Positions 16,496-26,900 of a stretch of DNA of 64,000 bases are shown here, in pieces (position 1 is the stretch's first letter; each line of letters starts with the position of its first letter). Below the pieces are notes generated by a model. The model had not been told where the DNA came from. It was given only the letters and a program-made list of their open reading frames with translations, and did no database searches. This stretch comes from an uncultured Muribaculaceae bacterium (lineage in GTDB: Bacteria; Bacteroidota; Bacteroidia; Bacteroidales; Muribaculaceae), in NCBI GenBank assembly GCA_910585275.1, contig CAJUCW010000011.1, positions 40,619 to 104,618 on the forward strand, in the 5' to 3' direction. The position numbers and the translations under genes were made by a program.

Positions 16496-16792
16496 TCAGC
16501 AGCCCACAAACCTTATATTTGAAATAACGTCTTTTCCAAGCTGTCGGTTGATTTCGTTCAGAAGCTTTGTGCGCGACATTGTCAGTTCGTGGCGGAGCGC
16601 GGCGTTCGCCACCCCCACGGTCATGACCCCTTCCGCCACGTCAGGACGCCTGCATTGCATGGCAAGCTGCCTTCCCACAACGTCGCCCCATATTTGCACC
16701 GCGCGGCGTTCGTCGAGACGGTCTTGCATACAGTTTTCTTGGAAGGCGAGACGCAGGATATCGCCGATGCTTTGCGATTCTTTTCTCTCCAT
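16496..16792 (-). CDS. DUF721 (DciA-like) protein
   Basis: This 98-residue protein has the DUF721 pattern: IGDILRLAFQENCMQDRLDE, VQIWGDVVGRQLA and VGVANAALRHELTMSRTKLLNEIN. DciA proteins help load the replicative helicase in bacteria lacking DnaC. It directly follows recF (9 bp), and a recF-DUF721 pairing fits a replication/repair role. Confidence 0.85.
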   Translation of the reverse strand: MERKESQSIGDILRLAFQENCMQDRLDERRAVQIWGDVVGRQLAMQCRRPDVAEGVMTVGVANAALRHELTMSRTKLLNEINRQLGKDVISNIRFVGC

Positions 16793-16801
16793 TGCGTTTT
16801 G

Positions 16802-17908
16802 TCAGCTTAGGCTTATCGGGGAAAACACACCGTCTGCCACGTTGATAAGGGTGCGTGGACCTTCCATCCCGGCGATGATGTCGTCGAGATGCTTACGGTT
16901 GGTGTCGGTTATGAAAATCTGTCCGAACGTGTCGGAAGTGGTGACTTCGTGCATTATGCTCTCCACCCTTGCCGCGTCGAGTTTGTCGAAAATGTCGTCG
17001 AGCAGCAGCAGGGGTGTTATGCCGCTCGCTTCCCTCAGATAGTCGAAAATGGCGAGCCTGAGAGCCACGGTGAACGTCTTCACCTGCCCTTGGCTTCCGA
17101 GGCGGCGCAGGCTATAGCCGTCGAGACTCGCCTCGATGTCGTCGCGGTGGGGTCCGGCCGAGGTGAATCCGAGCACGGTGTCTTTTGCGCGTCGGGAAGA
17201 AAGCAGGTCGCGAAGGGTGGTCCCCGTGAGTTGGCTGCGGTAGCTTATGGCAGTGGTTTCCCTTCTTCCGGAAAGACGCGCATAGCACTCTTCCACTTTC
17301 GGGGCGATGCTTTCCACCCATTCTTTTCTCGTGGCATGGATGGAGGCTGCCGCTTCTTCCATGCCTGATTCGACCGATTCGAAAAGCAAGGAGTCGCGCA
17401 CTCCGGCACGCAACATTCTGTTGCGGCTTTCAAGTCCGCGCGTGTAGCGGATGAGTTGGGCGAGATAGTCGGGATGTGCCTGCGATATGACCATATCCAT
17501 GAGTTTGCGCCTATCTTCGCCGGGGCCGCTCACCAGTTGTGAATCGCCGGGAGTGACTGTGACTATGGGATATCTTCCTATGTGTTCGGAAATCCTTTTG
17601 TATTCTTTCCCGTTGCGTTTCAGGCTTTTCCCCTTCCCCTTCGTGATGCCGCAGGCGATTGTGTCTGACATTTCCGAACCAGCCGAATACACGCCTTTGA
17701 CAATCAGCATTTCTTCGCCATGGCGTATGAGGGCGTTGTCGGGAATCGGGGTCATTGGCCTGGCCATGCTCAGGAAGTGTATGGCCTCAAGAAGATTGCT
17801 CTTTCCCATGCCGTTCATGCCCAGCAGGCAATTCACTCCCGGACAGAACTCGAGAGTGGCCGAGGCAATGTTCTTGAAATTGAGTATGTCAATGCTTTGC
17901 AGAATCAT
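16802..17908 (-). CDS. recF: DNA replication and repair protein RecF
   Basis: This 368-residue SMC-like ATPase loads RecA at single-strand gaps. Walker A is GMNGMGKS (residues 30-37). The ABC signature region is SQGQVKTFTVALRLA and Walker B is LLLLDDIFDKLD. A short RecF-type helical arm lies between. The start codon overlaps the upp stop by four bases (ATGA), indicating translational coupling. recF is away from the usual dnaA-dnaN neighbourhood, at least within this window. Confidence 0.95.
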   Translation of the reverse strand: MILQSIDILNFKNIASATLEFCPGVNCLLGMNGMGKSNLLEAIHFLSMARPMTPIPDNALIRHGEEMLIVKGVYSAGSEMSDTIACGITKGKGKSLKRNGKEYKRISEHIGRYPIVTVTPGDSQLVSGPGEDRRKLMDMVISQAHPDYLAQLIRYTRGLESRNRMLRAGVRDSLLFESVESGMEEAAASIHATRKEWVESIAPKVEECYARLSGRRETTAISYRSQLTGTTLRDLLSSRRAKDTVLGFTSAGPHRDDIEASLDGYSLRRLGSQGQVKTFTVALRLAIFDYLREASGITPLLLLDDIFDKLDAARVESIMHEVTTSDTFGQIFITDTNRKHLDDIIAGMEGPRTLINVADGVFSPISLS

Positions 17909-18576
17909 TCATCAAGCTTTTGTCCGAATGCAAGGTCGCCGGCATCTCCGAGTCCCGGCACTATATAACTGTGGGCATTGATGTCGGGGTCGATGGCAGC
18001 TGTCCATAGGGTAGTTTTGCCGCCTGGGAGCACATTGCAGAGATATTCCACCGCCTGCCGTGAGGCAATGACCGACGCCACGTGTATCCTTGCCGGATTC
18101 CCTTTTTTTAGCAATGCGCGGTAGCCGAGTTCCATGGAACTGCCCGTGGCAAGCATCGGGTCGATAAGCACAAGGGTTTTCCCTTCGATGGAGGGCGAAG
18201 CCATATATTCCACGAGCACGTCGAATTGGTCGCTTCTCTCTTTGTATCTGCGGTAGGCGCTCACGAAAGCGTTTTCGGCGTTGTCGAAATACTGCAGGAA
18301 ACCCTGGTGGAACGGCAGTCCGGCACGCAGGATTGTTGCGAGCACTATTTTGTCCTGCGGTTCGTGACACATCGTGAACCCCAGCGGAGTCTGCACTTTT
18401 TCCTGGGAATACTTGAGTCTTTTCGAGATTTCATAGGCCATGATTTCGCCTATGCGGTGAAGGTTTGTGCGGAATCGCATGGGGTCGCTCTGGATGGTGA
18501 CGTCTCGCAGTTCCCTCATGTATCTGCTCACAAGGCTGGGCGTCGTGGCGAAGTTGATAATCTCTATATCGTTCAT
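17905..18576 (-). CDS. upp: Uracil phosphoribosyltransferase
   Basis: This ~223-residue pyrimidine salvage enzyme makes UMP from uracil and PRPP. Visible are RFRTNLHRIGEIMAYE, ATILRAGLPFHQGF, the PRPP loop VLIDPMLATGSSM and the C-terminal uracil-binding YIVPGLGDAGDLAFG. The ATG at 18574-18576 is preferred: the longer frame adds 24 atypical residues and starts at 18648, essentially at the transcription start predicted from the TATATTTG at 18654-18661. The ~70-base leader left by this choice can form nested hairpins. Confidence 0.92.
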   Translation of the reverse strand: MNDIEIINFATTPSLVSRYMRELRDVTIQSDPMRFRTNLHRIGEIMAYEISKRLKYSQEKVQTPLGFTMCHEPQDKIVLATILRAGLPFHQGFLQYFDNAENAFVSAYRRYKERSDQFDVLVEYMASPSIEGKTLVLIDPMLATGSSMELGYRALLKKGNPARIHVASVIASRQAVEYLCNVLPGGKTTLWTAAIDPDINAHSYIVPGLGDAGDLAFGQKLDE

Positions 18577-18653
18577 AGCATCGATGGTGTGGAATCGGAG
18601 GCCCTCATAGCCCTCGGGCTTTGTGGAATGCCTCGGAAAAGTTAACATTCATG

Positions 18654-18661
18654 CAAATATA
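18654..18661 (-). promoter_or_regulatory. Internal promoter motif TATATTTG before upp
   Basis: This is a full match to TAnnTTTG on the minus strand, between ribF and upp. Predicted initiation is near 18647. The leader can pair gaggc (18598-18602) with gcctc (18630-18634) around an inner agccc/gggct hairpin. Confidence 0.45.
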
Positions 18662-18664
18662 ACA

Positions 18665-19561
18665 CTATTTCGGTGTTTTTGTCGCATCCGAAAGGAAAAG
18701 TTTTGCCTTATACGCGTCTTTTTCTATCTGCACCCTCAGGGCGTCGATGGAATTGAACTGTATTTCCCCGCGCAAACGTTCCTGGAAGACTATGGCGACG
18801 TTATGGCCGTAAAGGTCGCCGTGCCAGTCGAGGATGTGTGCCTCGATGGTGAGGTCCGTACCCCTTCTTACGGTTGGCCTCACTCCGATGTTGACGACGG
18901 CTCTTTCTTTTTTCCCGTCAGGAAGGATGGCGATAGCAGCATAGACTCCGTTGGCCGGGACCACAAGCCCCGGAGCCGGCATCAGATTAGCGGTGGGGAA
19001 TCCGATGGTACGTCCCAGCCGGTTGCCTTCCACCACTATCCCGGGGAGCGAGAAGCGCCGCCCGAGCATGCGGTTGGCGTCTTTGACGTTGCCCGACGCT
19101 ATTGCTTTGCGAATGGCAGACGAGCTTATCCCCTCTACTAATGGCGCCTCCGACACCGTTATGCCCGATTCTTCGCCGATGAGGCGATAGTCGGCAATGG
19201 AAAGTGCCACGCCGTCTGATCCGAAAGTGTTGTCGTAGCCCACCACAAGGTGTTCCACTCCCATCCGGTCATGAATCATGCGCATCCAGTCGCTGGCGGT
19301 TGTGCCACGTAGTTTTTCGTCAAACGGCAACACAACCGGCGTTACGCCGTTTTTTGTGATAAGGTCGGTTTTTTTTTCGAGGGTGGTTATTGCGAGCGGG
19401 GCACGGTCGGGGTTTATAAGAGCGAGCGGGTGACGGTCGAAAGTTATCGCTATGGGGTCCAGACCGCGTAGTTTTGCTATTTCCTTTACTTCAGACAGCA
19501 CGGCGGCGTGGCCGAGATGGACCCCGTCGAAAGTGCCGACGGCGGCTACCTTCCCCGTCAT
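18665..19561 (-). CDS. ribF: Bifunctional riboflavin kinase / FAD synthetase
   Basis: This 298-residue protein converts riboflavin to FMN and FAD. The N-terminal nucleotidyltransferase domain has GTFDGVHLGH and the SSSAIRKAI motif. The C-terminal flavokinase domain has GRTIGFPTANL and the metal/ATP-binding PANGVYA and NIGVRPT segments. Its ATG overlaps the stop of the upstream HAD gene by four bases. It belongs to the same minus-strand run as ribH. Confidence 0.95.
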   Translation of the reverse strand: MTGKVAAVGTFDGVHLGHAAVLSEVKEIAKLRGLDPIAITFDRHPLALINPDRAPLAITTLEKKTDLITKNGVTPVVLPFDEKLRGTTASDWMRMIHDRMGVEHLVVGYDNTFGSDGVALSIADYRLIGEESGITVSEAPLVEGISSSAIRKAIASGNVKDANRMLGRRFSLPGIVVEGNRLGRTIGFPTANLMPAPGLVVPANGVYAAIAILPDGKKERAVVNIGVRPTVRRGTDLTIEAHILDWHGDLYGHNVAIVFQERLRGEIQFNSIDALRVQIEKDAYKAKLFLSDATKTPK

Positions 19562-20202
19562 CTGTGGCCGCCTTCCTCCAAAAGGCGTTCCGCTATTCCG
19601 AGAAGGGTGTCGGGGCCTGTCTTAGTGACTTGGATGGCGTTGAGCCCTACGGAGCGTGCGCTTTCGCAGTTGGCAGCCGAATCGTCGAGCATTAAGGTTT
19701 CCGAAGGGTTGAGTCGGTAGCGGTCTATGAGGTTGCGGAAAATTATAGGGTCGGGTTTGCATGTGCGTTCCTGGAACGACACTACGATGCCGTCGAAATA
19801 GTCGTTGACGGTCATACCTTCCTGGCGGAATGCAAGCTCGATCCAGTTGTTATACATCACCGGGTTGGTATTGGAAAGCATATATATTCTGTAGCCTGCC
19901 TTGCGCAGATTCCGGATTGCCTCAAGACGTGGCGTCGGGAGGGCAACGAGGAAGCGTTCGAAAGCGTCCTGGATTTCCTCGCAAGTGGTGCCTTGGCGGC
20001 AAAAGGAGAGGAGGGTGTCGTAGAATTGGCCGGCCGACATGCGTCCGGATTCCAAAAGAAGGAATGGCCCTTTTTGCTCGTATTGCCCGAGAAGGTTGTC
20101 GGCATCTGCCACTCCGAGACTTTGAAGGGCGCTGACGGCGCGTTCGCGGTCAAGGTCGATTACGACGCCGCCGAGGTCGAGTATGATGTTTTTAATCTTC
20201 AT
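19558..20202 (-). CDS. HAD-superfamily (subclass IA) phosphatase
   Basis: This 214-residue protein has HAD motif I NIILDLGGVVIDLD (the Asp pair in a DLxxxxxD arrangement), motif II YMLSNTNP, and motif III/IV CKPDPIIF and MLDDSAANCESA. It dephosphorylates an unknown small metabolite; in a run with ribF and ribH, a flavin-pathway phosphatase is a possible but unproven role. The start at 20200-20202 (MKIKNIIL) is fixed by the first domain strand. A much longer in-frame extension upstream is antisense to pfkA and rejected. Confidence 0.88.
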   Translation of the reverse strand: MKIKNIILDLGGVVIDLDRERAVSALQSLGVADADNLLGQYEQKGPFLLLESGRMSAGQFYDTLLSFCRQGTTCEEIQDAFERFLVALPTPRLEAIRNLRKAGYRIYMLSNTNPVMYNNWIELAFRQEGMTVNDYFDGIVVSFQERTCKPDPIIFRNLIDRYRLNPSETLMLDDSAANCESARSVGLNAIQVTKTGPDTLLGIAERLLEEGGHR

Positions 20203-20244
20203 CGCTGAAATAATTATGAATGCGGCCACAAAATTAATATTTTT

Positions 20245-20276
20245 TTTGTCACTTCCCCGACAAAATATTACCTTTG
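20245..20276 (+). promoter_or_regulatory. pfkA promoter TTTG-N20-TACCTTTG
   Basis: TTTG (20245-20248), 20 bases, then TACCTTTG (20269-20276) gives the canonical Bacteroidetes layout. The leader is about 90 bases to the pfkA ATG. Confidence 0.7.
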
Positions 20277-20373
20277 TGAGTATAATTGGCTTGATATGGC
20301 GTTTAAGAAGTTGTGTAAACAGTTTCTGAGTCAGGAGATATAGATAGAAACAATCAAAAAAATATAGCTTGTT

Positions 20374-21354
20374 ATGGAAAAGCAAAGAGCAATCGGCATC
20401 CTTACGTCGGGAGGAGATGCCCCCGGCATGAATGCCGCAATTCGTGCGGTGACGCGAGCCGCCATTTATGCAGGTTTCAAGGTGTTCGGAATCATGAGGG
20501 GCTACAAAGGCCTTATCACAGACGAGATTGTGGAATTTTCCACGCAGAACGTTTCGAATATTATTCAGCGCGGAGGCACCATCCTCAAGACAGCACGATG
20601 CAAGGAGTTTCAGACTCCGGAGGGGCGCCAGTGTGCCTACGATGTGCTCCAGCGCCATGGCATAGACGCACTTGTGGTTATCGGCGGCGACGGCTCGCTG
20701 ACGGGCGCACGCATTTTCGCCAATGAATTCTCATTCCAGATTGTGGGGCTTCCGGGTACCATCGACAATGACCTTTACGGCACCGACTCAACCATAGGCT
20801 ACGACACTGCCCTCAACACCATCATGGACTGTGTGGATAAAATCCGCGACACCGCCACATCACACGAACGCTTGTTCTTTATCGAGGTTATGGGGCGCGA
20901 CGCCGGTTTCCTTGCTTTGAACGGCGCTATTGCTTCAGGTGCTGAAGCCGCCATCATTCCGGAAATTTCAACTCAGGTTGACCAGCTCGACGAACTTATC
21001 GCCAACGGTTTCCGGAAGTCGAAGAACTCTTCGATTGTGCTTGTGGCGGAGTCTCCTTCCACAGGAGGCGCCATGGGTCTTGCGGAGAGGGTTAAGAAGG
21101 AATATCCGGACTATGACGTGCGTGTTACCATTCTCGGGCACCTTCAGCGAGGCGGTTCTCCCACGGCGTTCGACCGTATCCTTGCGTCGCGTATGGGTGC
21201 CGCTGCTGTAGATGCCTTGCTCGACGACCAGCGCAACGTGATGATCGGCATAAAGAACGACGAAATCGTTTACGTCCCGTTTACAAAGGCAATCAAAAAC
21301 GACAAACCTATCAACCAGGAATTGATGTCAACTCTCCGCAGGTTGTCGATTTAA
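20374..21354 (+). CDS. pfkA: ATP-dependent 6-phosphofructokinase
   Basis: This 326-residue PfkA-type enzyme phosphorylates fructose 6-phosphate. ILTSGGDAPGMNAAIR forms the nucleotide loop, and IGGDGSLTGA has the Gly after GGD that favours ATP over pyrophosphate. PGTIDND holds the catalytic Asp, and EVMGRDAGFLA and ILGHLQRGGSPTAFDR bind the sugar phosphate. The length is standard. It stands alone with its own promoter and terminator, divergent from the HAD-ribF run. Confidence 0.95.
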   Translation: MEKQRAIGILTSGGDAPGMNAAIRAVTRAAIYAGFKVFGIMRGYKGLITDEIVEFSTQNVSNIIQRGGTILKTARCKEFQTPEGRQCAYDVLQRHGIDALVVIGGDGSLTGARIFANEFSFQIVGLPGTIDNDLYGTDSTIGYDTALNTIMDCVDKIRDTATSHERLFFIEVMGRDAGFLALNGAIASGAEAAIIPEISTQVDQLDELIANGFRKSKNSSIVLVAESPSTGGAMGLAERVKKEYPDYDVRVTILGHLQRGGSPTAFDRILASRMGAAAVDALLDDQRNVMIGIKNDEIVYVPFTKAIKNDKPINQELMSTLRRLSI

Positions 21355-21387
21355 TGGATTAGGGATGATGGTTTAAAAATCAAAGTT

Positions 21388-21444
21388 AAGGCCCGGATAT
21401 TGGCAAAACCTCTGTTCAAAGGCAGTTGCTGATATCTGGGCCTT
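21388..21444 (+). terminator. Terminator of pfkA (may also serve the GH2 gene)
   Basis: The arms aaggcccggatat (21388-21400) and atatctgggcctt (21432-21444) pair with one mismatch and are followed by TCTATGTTTTT. The convergent GH2 stop lies at 21454, so the structure may act in both directions. Confidence 0.75.
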
Positions 21445-21453
21445 TCTATGTTT

Positions 21454-23904
21454 TTAGCGGCAGGCGGGTATGGTGCTGATCTTGATTGAGGCAGGAGCGA
21501 ACTCATCGTTTGAGACAGTCATGGACGTTTGCCCCGGGGTGTTGCCTGACTGCAAAAGAATCTGTGCCAGCCCATTGAATGTCTTTATGGTATAGGTTCT
21601 TGCGTTGGCATCATAAGGGCGTTCCGTGGTGTTGTATGCCGGGTTTCCGTTGCCGGTTCCGAGTATGCGAATATCTCCGTTGACAGAGATGGATAGTTCT
21701 ACATTGGCATCCGGAACGAAACGGTTTTTGTGGTCAACAATCTTCACTGTTGCCACGGCAATATCCTTGTTGTCTGCATGTATGGCATCGCGGTCAAGTG
21801 AAATGACCGCTTTCGCCGGTTTTCCTGTTGTCTCGATTTTAGTCACCATCTTTTTTTTGCCGTCCTTGTATCCGACAGCCTTTACTTGGCCAGGCTTATA
21901 TACGGCATCCCAGCTCAGGTGTCCGTTGCGGGGCATCTTTTTCCTTCCAAGGCTTTTGCCATTGGCAAACAGCTCCACCTCGTCCATATTGCTGTAAGCC
22001 CAGACGCTCACATTCTCCCCCTCATGGCCACTCAGATTCCAGTGAGGGAATATATGTAGCACCGGCTCATCTGTCCACCAGGATTTCAGGTAGAAGGCTT
22101 CATCTTTCGGGAACCCGCAGTAGTCAAGGACACCAAACTGTGACCCTGTAGCCGGGAATGACATAGGATTCGGTTCACCTCTGTAGTCAAATCCTGTCCA
22201 ATAGAACAGTCCTCCAAGCCAGGGACGCTCATCATAGAATTTCCAGCCGCGTTCTATTGCATTATATATGCTGTCAGGTCCGCTTACTGAACGGTTTATC
22301 GCTTTCATAAGACCATTCTTATGGTCGTCGTAGTATATTCCTCTGGCGCCACACCCTGTGGTTTCTTCACTTCCCATAGCTTTCCTTTCGGGATAGTTGG
22401 CACGGTGCTGCTCTATTGGATTCTGAACGACATAATTATATCCGGCGACATCAACCGGAATCACGACGGTGGGGCCTCCGGAAGTTGCCATTGTCATCGG
22501 CCTCGATGGGTCGATGCGGTGACAGTATTCACGCATAGACTCCGATATGCGTTTCCCGAAATCGTTCCATTCGGTTCCCCATTCCTCGTTGCCAATGCTC
22601 CAGAGCATGATTGACGGATGATTACGGTCCCGTTCGATCATACGTCTTAGTAATCTCATATGCTCATCGTTGATTCCAGTGAGCCGGTTCTCCTCAATCA
22701 CCAGGATTCCAATGGAATCGCAGGCGTCAAGCATCTCCGGTGTCATCGGGTTATGGCTTGCCCTGTAGGCGTTGACACCGTATTTTTTAAGCTCACGCAG
22801 ACGGAACGCCTGAAGTGCGTCAGGGATAGCTGACCCGACTCCGGCATGGTCCTGGTGCATGTTGACACCTTTCAGTTTGACGTGTCGGCCATTCAGGAAG
22901 AACCCTTTGTCCGCATCGAATCTCATATCACGGATACCGGTTCTTGTAGTATAGGTGTCCACAATGTTGTTGTCTTTCAGCACCTCTGTTACGATTGTGT
23001 ATAACTTTGGCGCTGAGATATCCCACAGTTCCGGGTTGTCGATTGTTGTGGATTGTTTTGATACCCTTGACGTTTTTGCCAGAACCCCCGTTTCCCTCAA
23101 TGTCGGGATAAGAGTCTTTTCTCCGGAGGGGGAAATAAGAGTGTGGCGCAATTCATAGTCTGCGGGAGTGAGACCTTTGTTGTCAACGGTGGTCTCGATT
23201 GTGACGGTTGCCTTGTCATATGTACCGGATAGGCTTGAATGTACAAATGTGCCGAACGGGGCCACATGAACCGGGTCGGCCTTGTCAATCCATACGTGAC
23301 GGTAGATGCCGCCACCCTCATAGAACCAACCCTCCTCAAGTGTGGCGTCAGCCCTCACCGCGATGATGTTGTCGTCGCCATAATTGAGATACTCGGATAT
23401 ATCATATACCTGGGTGGCATATCCGCTGGGTTCATGTCCCAGATAAAAACCGTTTACCCAGATACGAGCGTCACGGAATATTCCATCAAACTGCAGGGAT
23501 ATGTGCTTGCCGAAATCTTCAGATGGAATATGAAAAGCCTTTCTATACCAGCCGACACTTGTCTCCGGGTATTTATATCCGACGGTCTTGTAGCCATGAC
23601 TGTGGCTTGCCTTTTGTTCAAAGGGAAGGTCCACTACCCAGTCATGCGGCAAGGTTACGCTTTTCCATTCCTTTCCCCATTCCTCAGCGTTGAATTTGCT
23701 GCTGTATGGCCCCATGTTGTGAATGGAGTTGGCTTTTGTGAGATAGTTGAAATACTCTGTGCCGCACCCGAAATCCTTGACAGGGTCAGAGGCATCGCCA
23801 AATGCGAACTGCCAGTTGTCGTCGAACGACTGGCGTTCGGCGGCTGTTGTTGACAATATGCCCGGCAATAAAAACAGAATTACCGGTAAAATCGTTTTTT
23901 TCAT
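21454..23904 (-). CDS. Glycoside hydrolase family 2 enzyme (beta-galactosidase-like, DUF4982)
   Basis: This 816-residue exported enzyme has a signal peptide (about 1-22). The GH2 sugar-binding domain (about 25-215) is followed by an Ig-like domain and a TIM barrel (about 330-620). The acid/base glutamate lies in SIGNEEW (Glu440), and the nucleophile is probably Glu514 in GSEETTG. Then come a DUF4982 domain and a C-terminal Ig-like domain. Family members are exo-beta-galactosidases or related exo-enzymes. With the GH26 mannanase in the locus it may trim beta-linked galactose or mannose from mannan side chains or ends. It follows the sensor gene by 33 bp. Confidence 0.88.
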   Translation of the reverse strand: MKKTILPVILFLLPGILSTTAAERQSFDDNWQFAFGDASDPVKDFGCGTEYFNYLTKANSIHNMGPYSSKFNAEEWGKEWKSVTLPHDWVVDLPFEQKASHSHGYKTVGYKYPETSVGWYRKAFHIPSEDFGKHISLQFDGIFRDARIWVNGFYLGHEPSGYATQVYDISEYLNYGDDNIIAVRADATLEEGWFYEGGGIYRHVWIDKADPVHVAPFGTFVHSSLSGTYDKATVTIETTVDNKGLTPADYELRHTLISPSGEKTLIPTLRETGVLAKTSRVSKQSTTIDNPELWDISAPKLYTIVTEVLKDNNIVDTYTTRTGIRDMRFDADKGFFLNGRHVKLKGVNMHQDHAGVGSAIPDALQAFRLRELKKYGVNAYRASHNPMTPEMLDACDSIGILVIEENRLTGINDEHMRLLRRMIERDRNHPSIMLWSIGNEEWGTEWNDFGKRISESMREYCHRIDPSRPMTMATSGGPTVVIPVDVAGYNYVVQNPIEQHRANYPERKAMGSEETTGCGARGIYYDDHKNGLMKAINRSVSGPDSIYNAIERGWKFYDERPWLGGLFYWTGFDYRGEPNPMSFPATGSQFGVLDYCGFPKDEAFYLKSWWTDEPVLHIFPHWNLSGHEGENVSVWAYSNMDEVELFANGKSLGRKKMPRNGHLSWDAVYKPGQVKAVGYKDGKKKMVTKIETTGKPAKAVISLDRDAIHADNKDIAVATVKIVDHKNRFVPDANVELSISVNGDIRILGTGNGNPAYNTTERPYDANARTYTIKTFNGLAQILLQSGNTPGQTSMTVSNDEFAPASIKISTIPACR

Positions 23905-23937
23905 AAATCGGTATAAATTTAATGATAGTTGTCTTGT

Positions 23938-26900
23938 TTAATCTTCCATGCCAGGGTTTGTCTCAATCCCGAGAGACCTCATATATTCCCTTGGGGTAAG
24001 GTTGAATTCCTCTTTGAAATATTTCGAGAAAAGTCTCGGATTGTTGAACCCTACTTTATAAGCTATCTCGGAAATATACATCTGGCTTTTCCTGAGATAT
24101 TGCTCCGCTCTTTTGAGCCGGATCAGACGTATGAACTCAATCGGCGTCTTGCCCGTGATGCATGACAGTTTCTTGTAGAGATGAGTGCGGTGCATGTTCA
24201 GTAATGAACTCAACATCTCCACAGAGAATTCGGGGTTCGTCATATATTCTTCCACTATCCTTATGGCATCAGACAGGAACTTCTCGTCAAGAGGGGTTAT
24301 CGTGACTTCAGAGGGGGAGATGTCGGGAATCTTGCGGAACTTGTCCTGTAATTTCTTATTGTCGTCAAGACGTTTTCTCACCCTGAGTCTGAGCACCGGC
24401 ATATTGAAGGGCTTTGTTATATAGTCGTCAGCCCCGAGTTCCAGTCCTTTCAATTCATCCTCAGCCATTATGCGGGCAGTGAGCAGGATTACAGGGATAT
24501 GTGAAATCCTGATATCGTTTTTGATCGCCTTGCAAAGTTCAAATCCATCCATCTCGTTCATCATCACGTCAGATATAACGAGATCCACGGATTCATTATC
24601 CAGGATTCCCAGGGCCTCTTTGCCATTGTATGCCTTGTGCACATTATACTCATTCGACAAGGTGTCGGCCATGAAATCTATGAAATCCTGATTGTCCTCA
24701 ACCAGAAGGATGGAAGTCTTTTCATCTTGACTGTTTGAGTCCTTTACACTGTTTCCGGATATATCTTCCACACAGTCAACTTGGGTTAATGAATAGTCCT
24801 CCTCATTTTGAATTGACTTGACTACTGGAATCTCCACGATGAACACGGAACCTTTTGGATTATTGTCAACCACATGGACATTGCCGTTGTGTAGCAGTAC
24901 AAACTCCTTGACAATGTGAAGTCCTATGCCGCATCCCATGGTAGTGTGGTTTGTCTGTTCCGACTGATAGAAACGGTCGAATATTCTTTCCTTGTCTTTA
25001 TCCGGAACTCCTTTCCCGGTGTCGGCAACACACAGTCTGACAGTTTCGTTTTCTGCCTGGATGCTGACTGTGACGTCGCCTCCATTATCGGTGTATTTGA
25101 ACGCGTTTGAAAGCAGGTTCATCATGATTTTCGTGAGTTTATCTTTGTCGAAATACATGTTCAACGTACCGACATTGCTGTTCACATTGAGAGAAATGCC
25201 AGAATCCTCAGAGAAAAGCGTGAACGACAGGCAGATTTCCCTGACGAAGCCGACTATGTCGCTGTACGACATTCTTAGGGGTATCCCTGTAACTTCTAAT
25301 TTCCTAAAGTCAAGAATCTGATTGACAAGGTTGAGAAGTTTCACGGCGTTTCTGTGGACTGGTATAAGGAATTTCCGGCTCTGGCTGTCGGGGTTGTCGT
25401 TAAGGAATGTCTCCAATGGGGTTATTATAAGGGAGAGCGGAGTGCGGAAATCGTGGCTTATGTTGGTGAAGAACCGCAGTTTCATCTCATTAAGCTGGCG
25501 CTGCCGTGCCACCTCTTTCTCGGCTTGAAGTACCCTGAGGTTTTGTTTCTGCCTGTCTGAGTAATGGTGGAATACAAACAGGATTGCCCCGCACAGGGCT
25601 GCGATATATGCCAGACACGCCCACCATGACAGGTACCACGGACTGAGCACCTCGATTTCGATAGAGTCAACTATTTCGGTCATAGACCCGTCAGGCGACA
25701 TGGCGCAGACTTCCAGCCGATATTTGCCAGGGGCAAGATTTGTAAGTTCTATCATATTGCCGGATATTGCTTTCCATTCACTATGGGGCCTGTCAAGACG
25801 ATAATAGTAGTCGGTTATAAAGGGAGAGTTGTGGTCGCTGGGCGAGAACAGCAGAGTGATGCTGTTCTGGTCATGACGTAGCGAAATGCAGTCAGTGAGG
25901 GAGAGCCCTCTTTCAAGAATCACCCTTCCCTCGTATTCCATTCCCGGGACTATGAATTCATTGTTGACCTTCAGTGCGGAAAACACTCCTGCCGGATGTG
26001 TGCTGACAACAAGCTCCTGATAAAGGTTGGGATTTATAATCTGGTATCCGTTGATACCGCCGAAAACAAGTTGTCCGTCAGGGAGACGTGCCGCCGACCT
26101 ATAATTGTATGTGTTCGAGTGGTCGTCGTTGCCACGTATATGATACACATAGTGGTGGAATGAGAATTTTTTAGTGGCATAGTCGTATTGTGGCACAATA
26201 TTGTAAATATCGTTTGATGACGCCAGCCACATGTTTTTGTTGTCATCTTCTATGATGCTTTTGAAATCGATGTCGTCCATGCCGTATATAGGGATTGCGG
26301 TTCCGTTTTTGAGATTGATTATTTCCAGACAGTTGCTATCTTTTTTACCAATAATCCATAAAAGCGACCTGCTGTCGCGGTAGATTGAGTTGAAATACTG
26401 GCATTCAATCGTTTTGTTTCCATCTTTGTCTGTCGTTATGTCGGTTACGGCAAGGGAGTGGGCGTTGATTGAGAACAATTTATTGGCAGAAGCAACAAGG
26501 ATTGTGTTCCCCCGGTTGCAGATCAGTTGCTGGATCCATATCTCTTCTCCGAGGTCTATTCTCTCCGGAGCATTGTCCAGATCCGGGTCAAGACGGTATA
26601 ATCCGTTGCCTGAGGTCGCCACATATATAAAGCCATTGATGTCCTCGTCAATGGAGAAGGGGGATGAGCCTGGAAGCATCTTGGAGATTCCTGTATTGCC
26701 GATACATGATAGTCCGTCGCGGTAGCAGCCAAGCCAGAGGCGGTTGCGTGAATCCACGAATGATGCGGTGACGCTTTTGTCGGTTATGTCGCCGAACGCC
26801 GGGCGCGGATGTCTCTGGCATGTGCCGTTGTAGGGGTCGATACAATATATCCCGTTTCCGTCTGTCCCTGCAAGGAGGCATCCGTTTTCAAGCGGGGTGA

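Noticed and set aside
20203..20658. N-terminal extension of the HAD phosphatase frame by 152 residues
   Set aside because: It is antisense to the start of pfkA and its promoter, has no HAD-like sequence, and the HAD domain begins exactly at the ATG at 20202.
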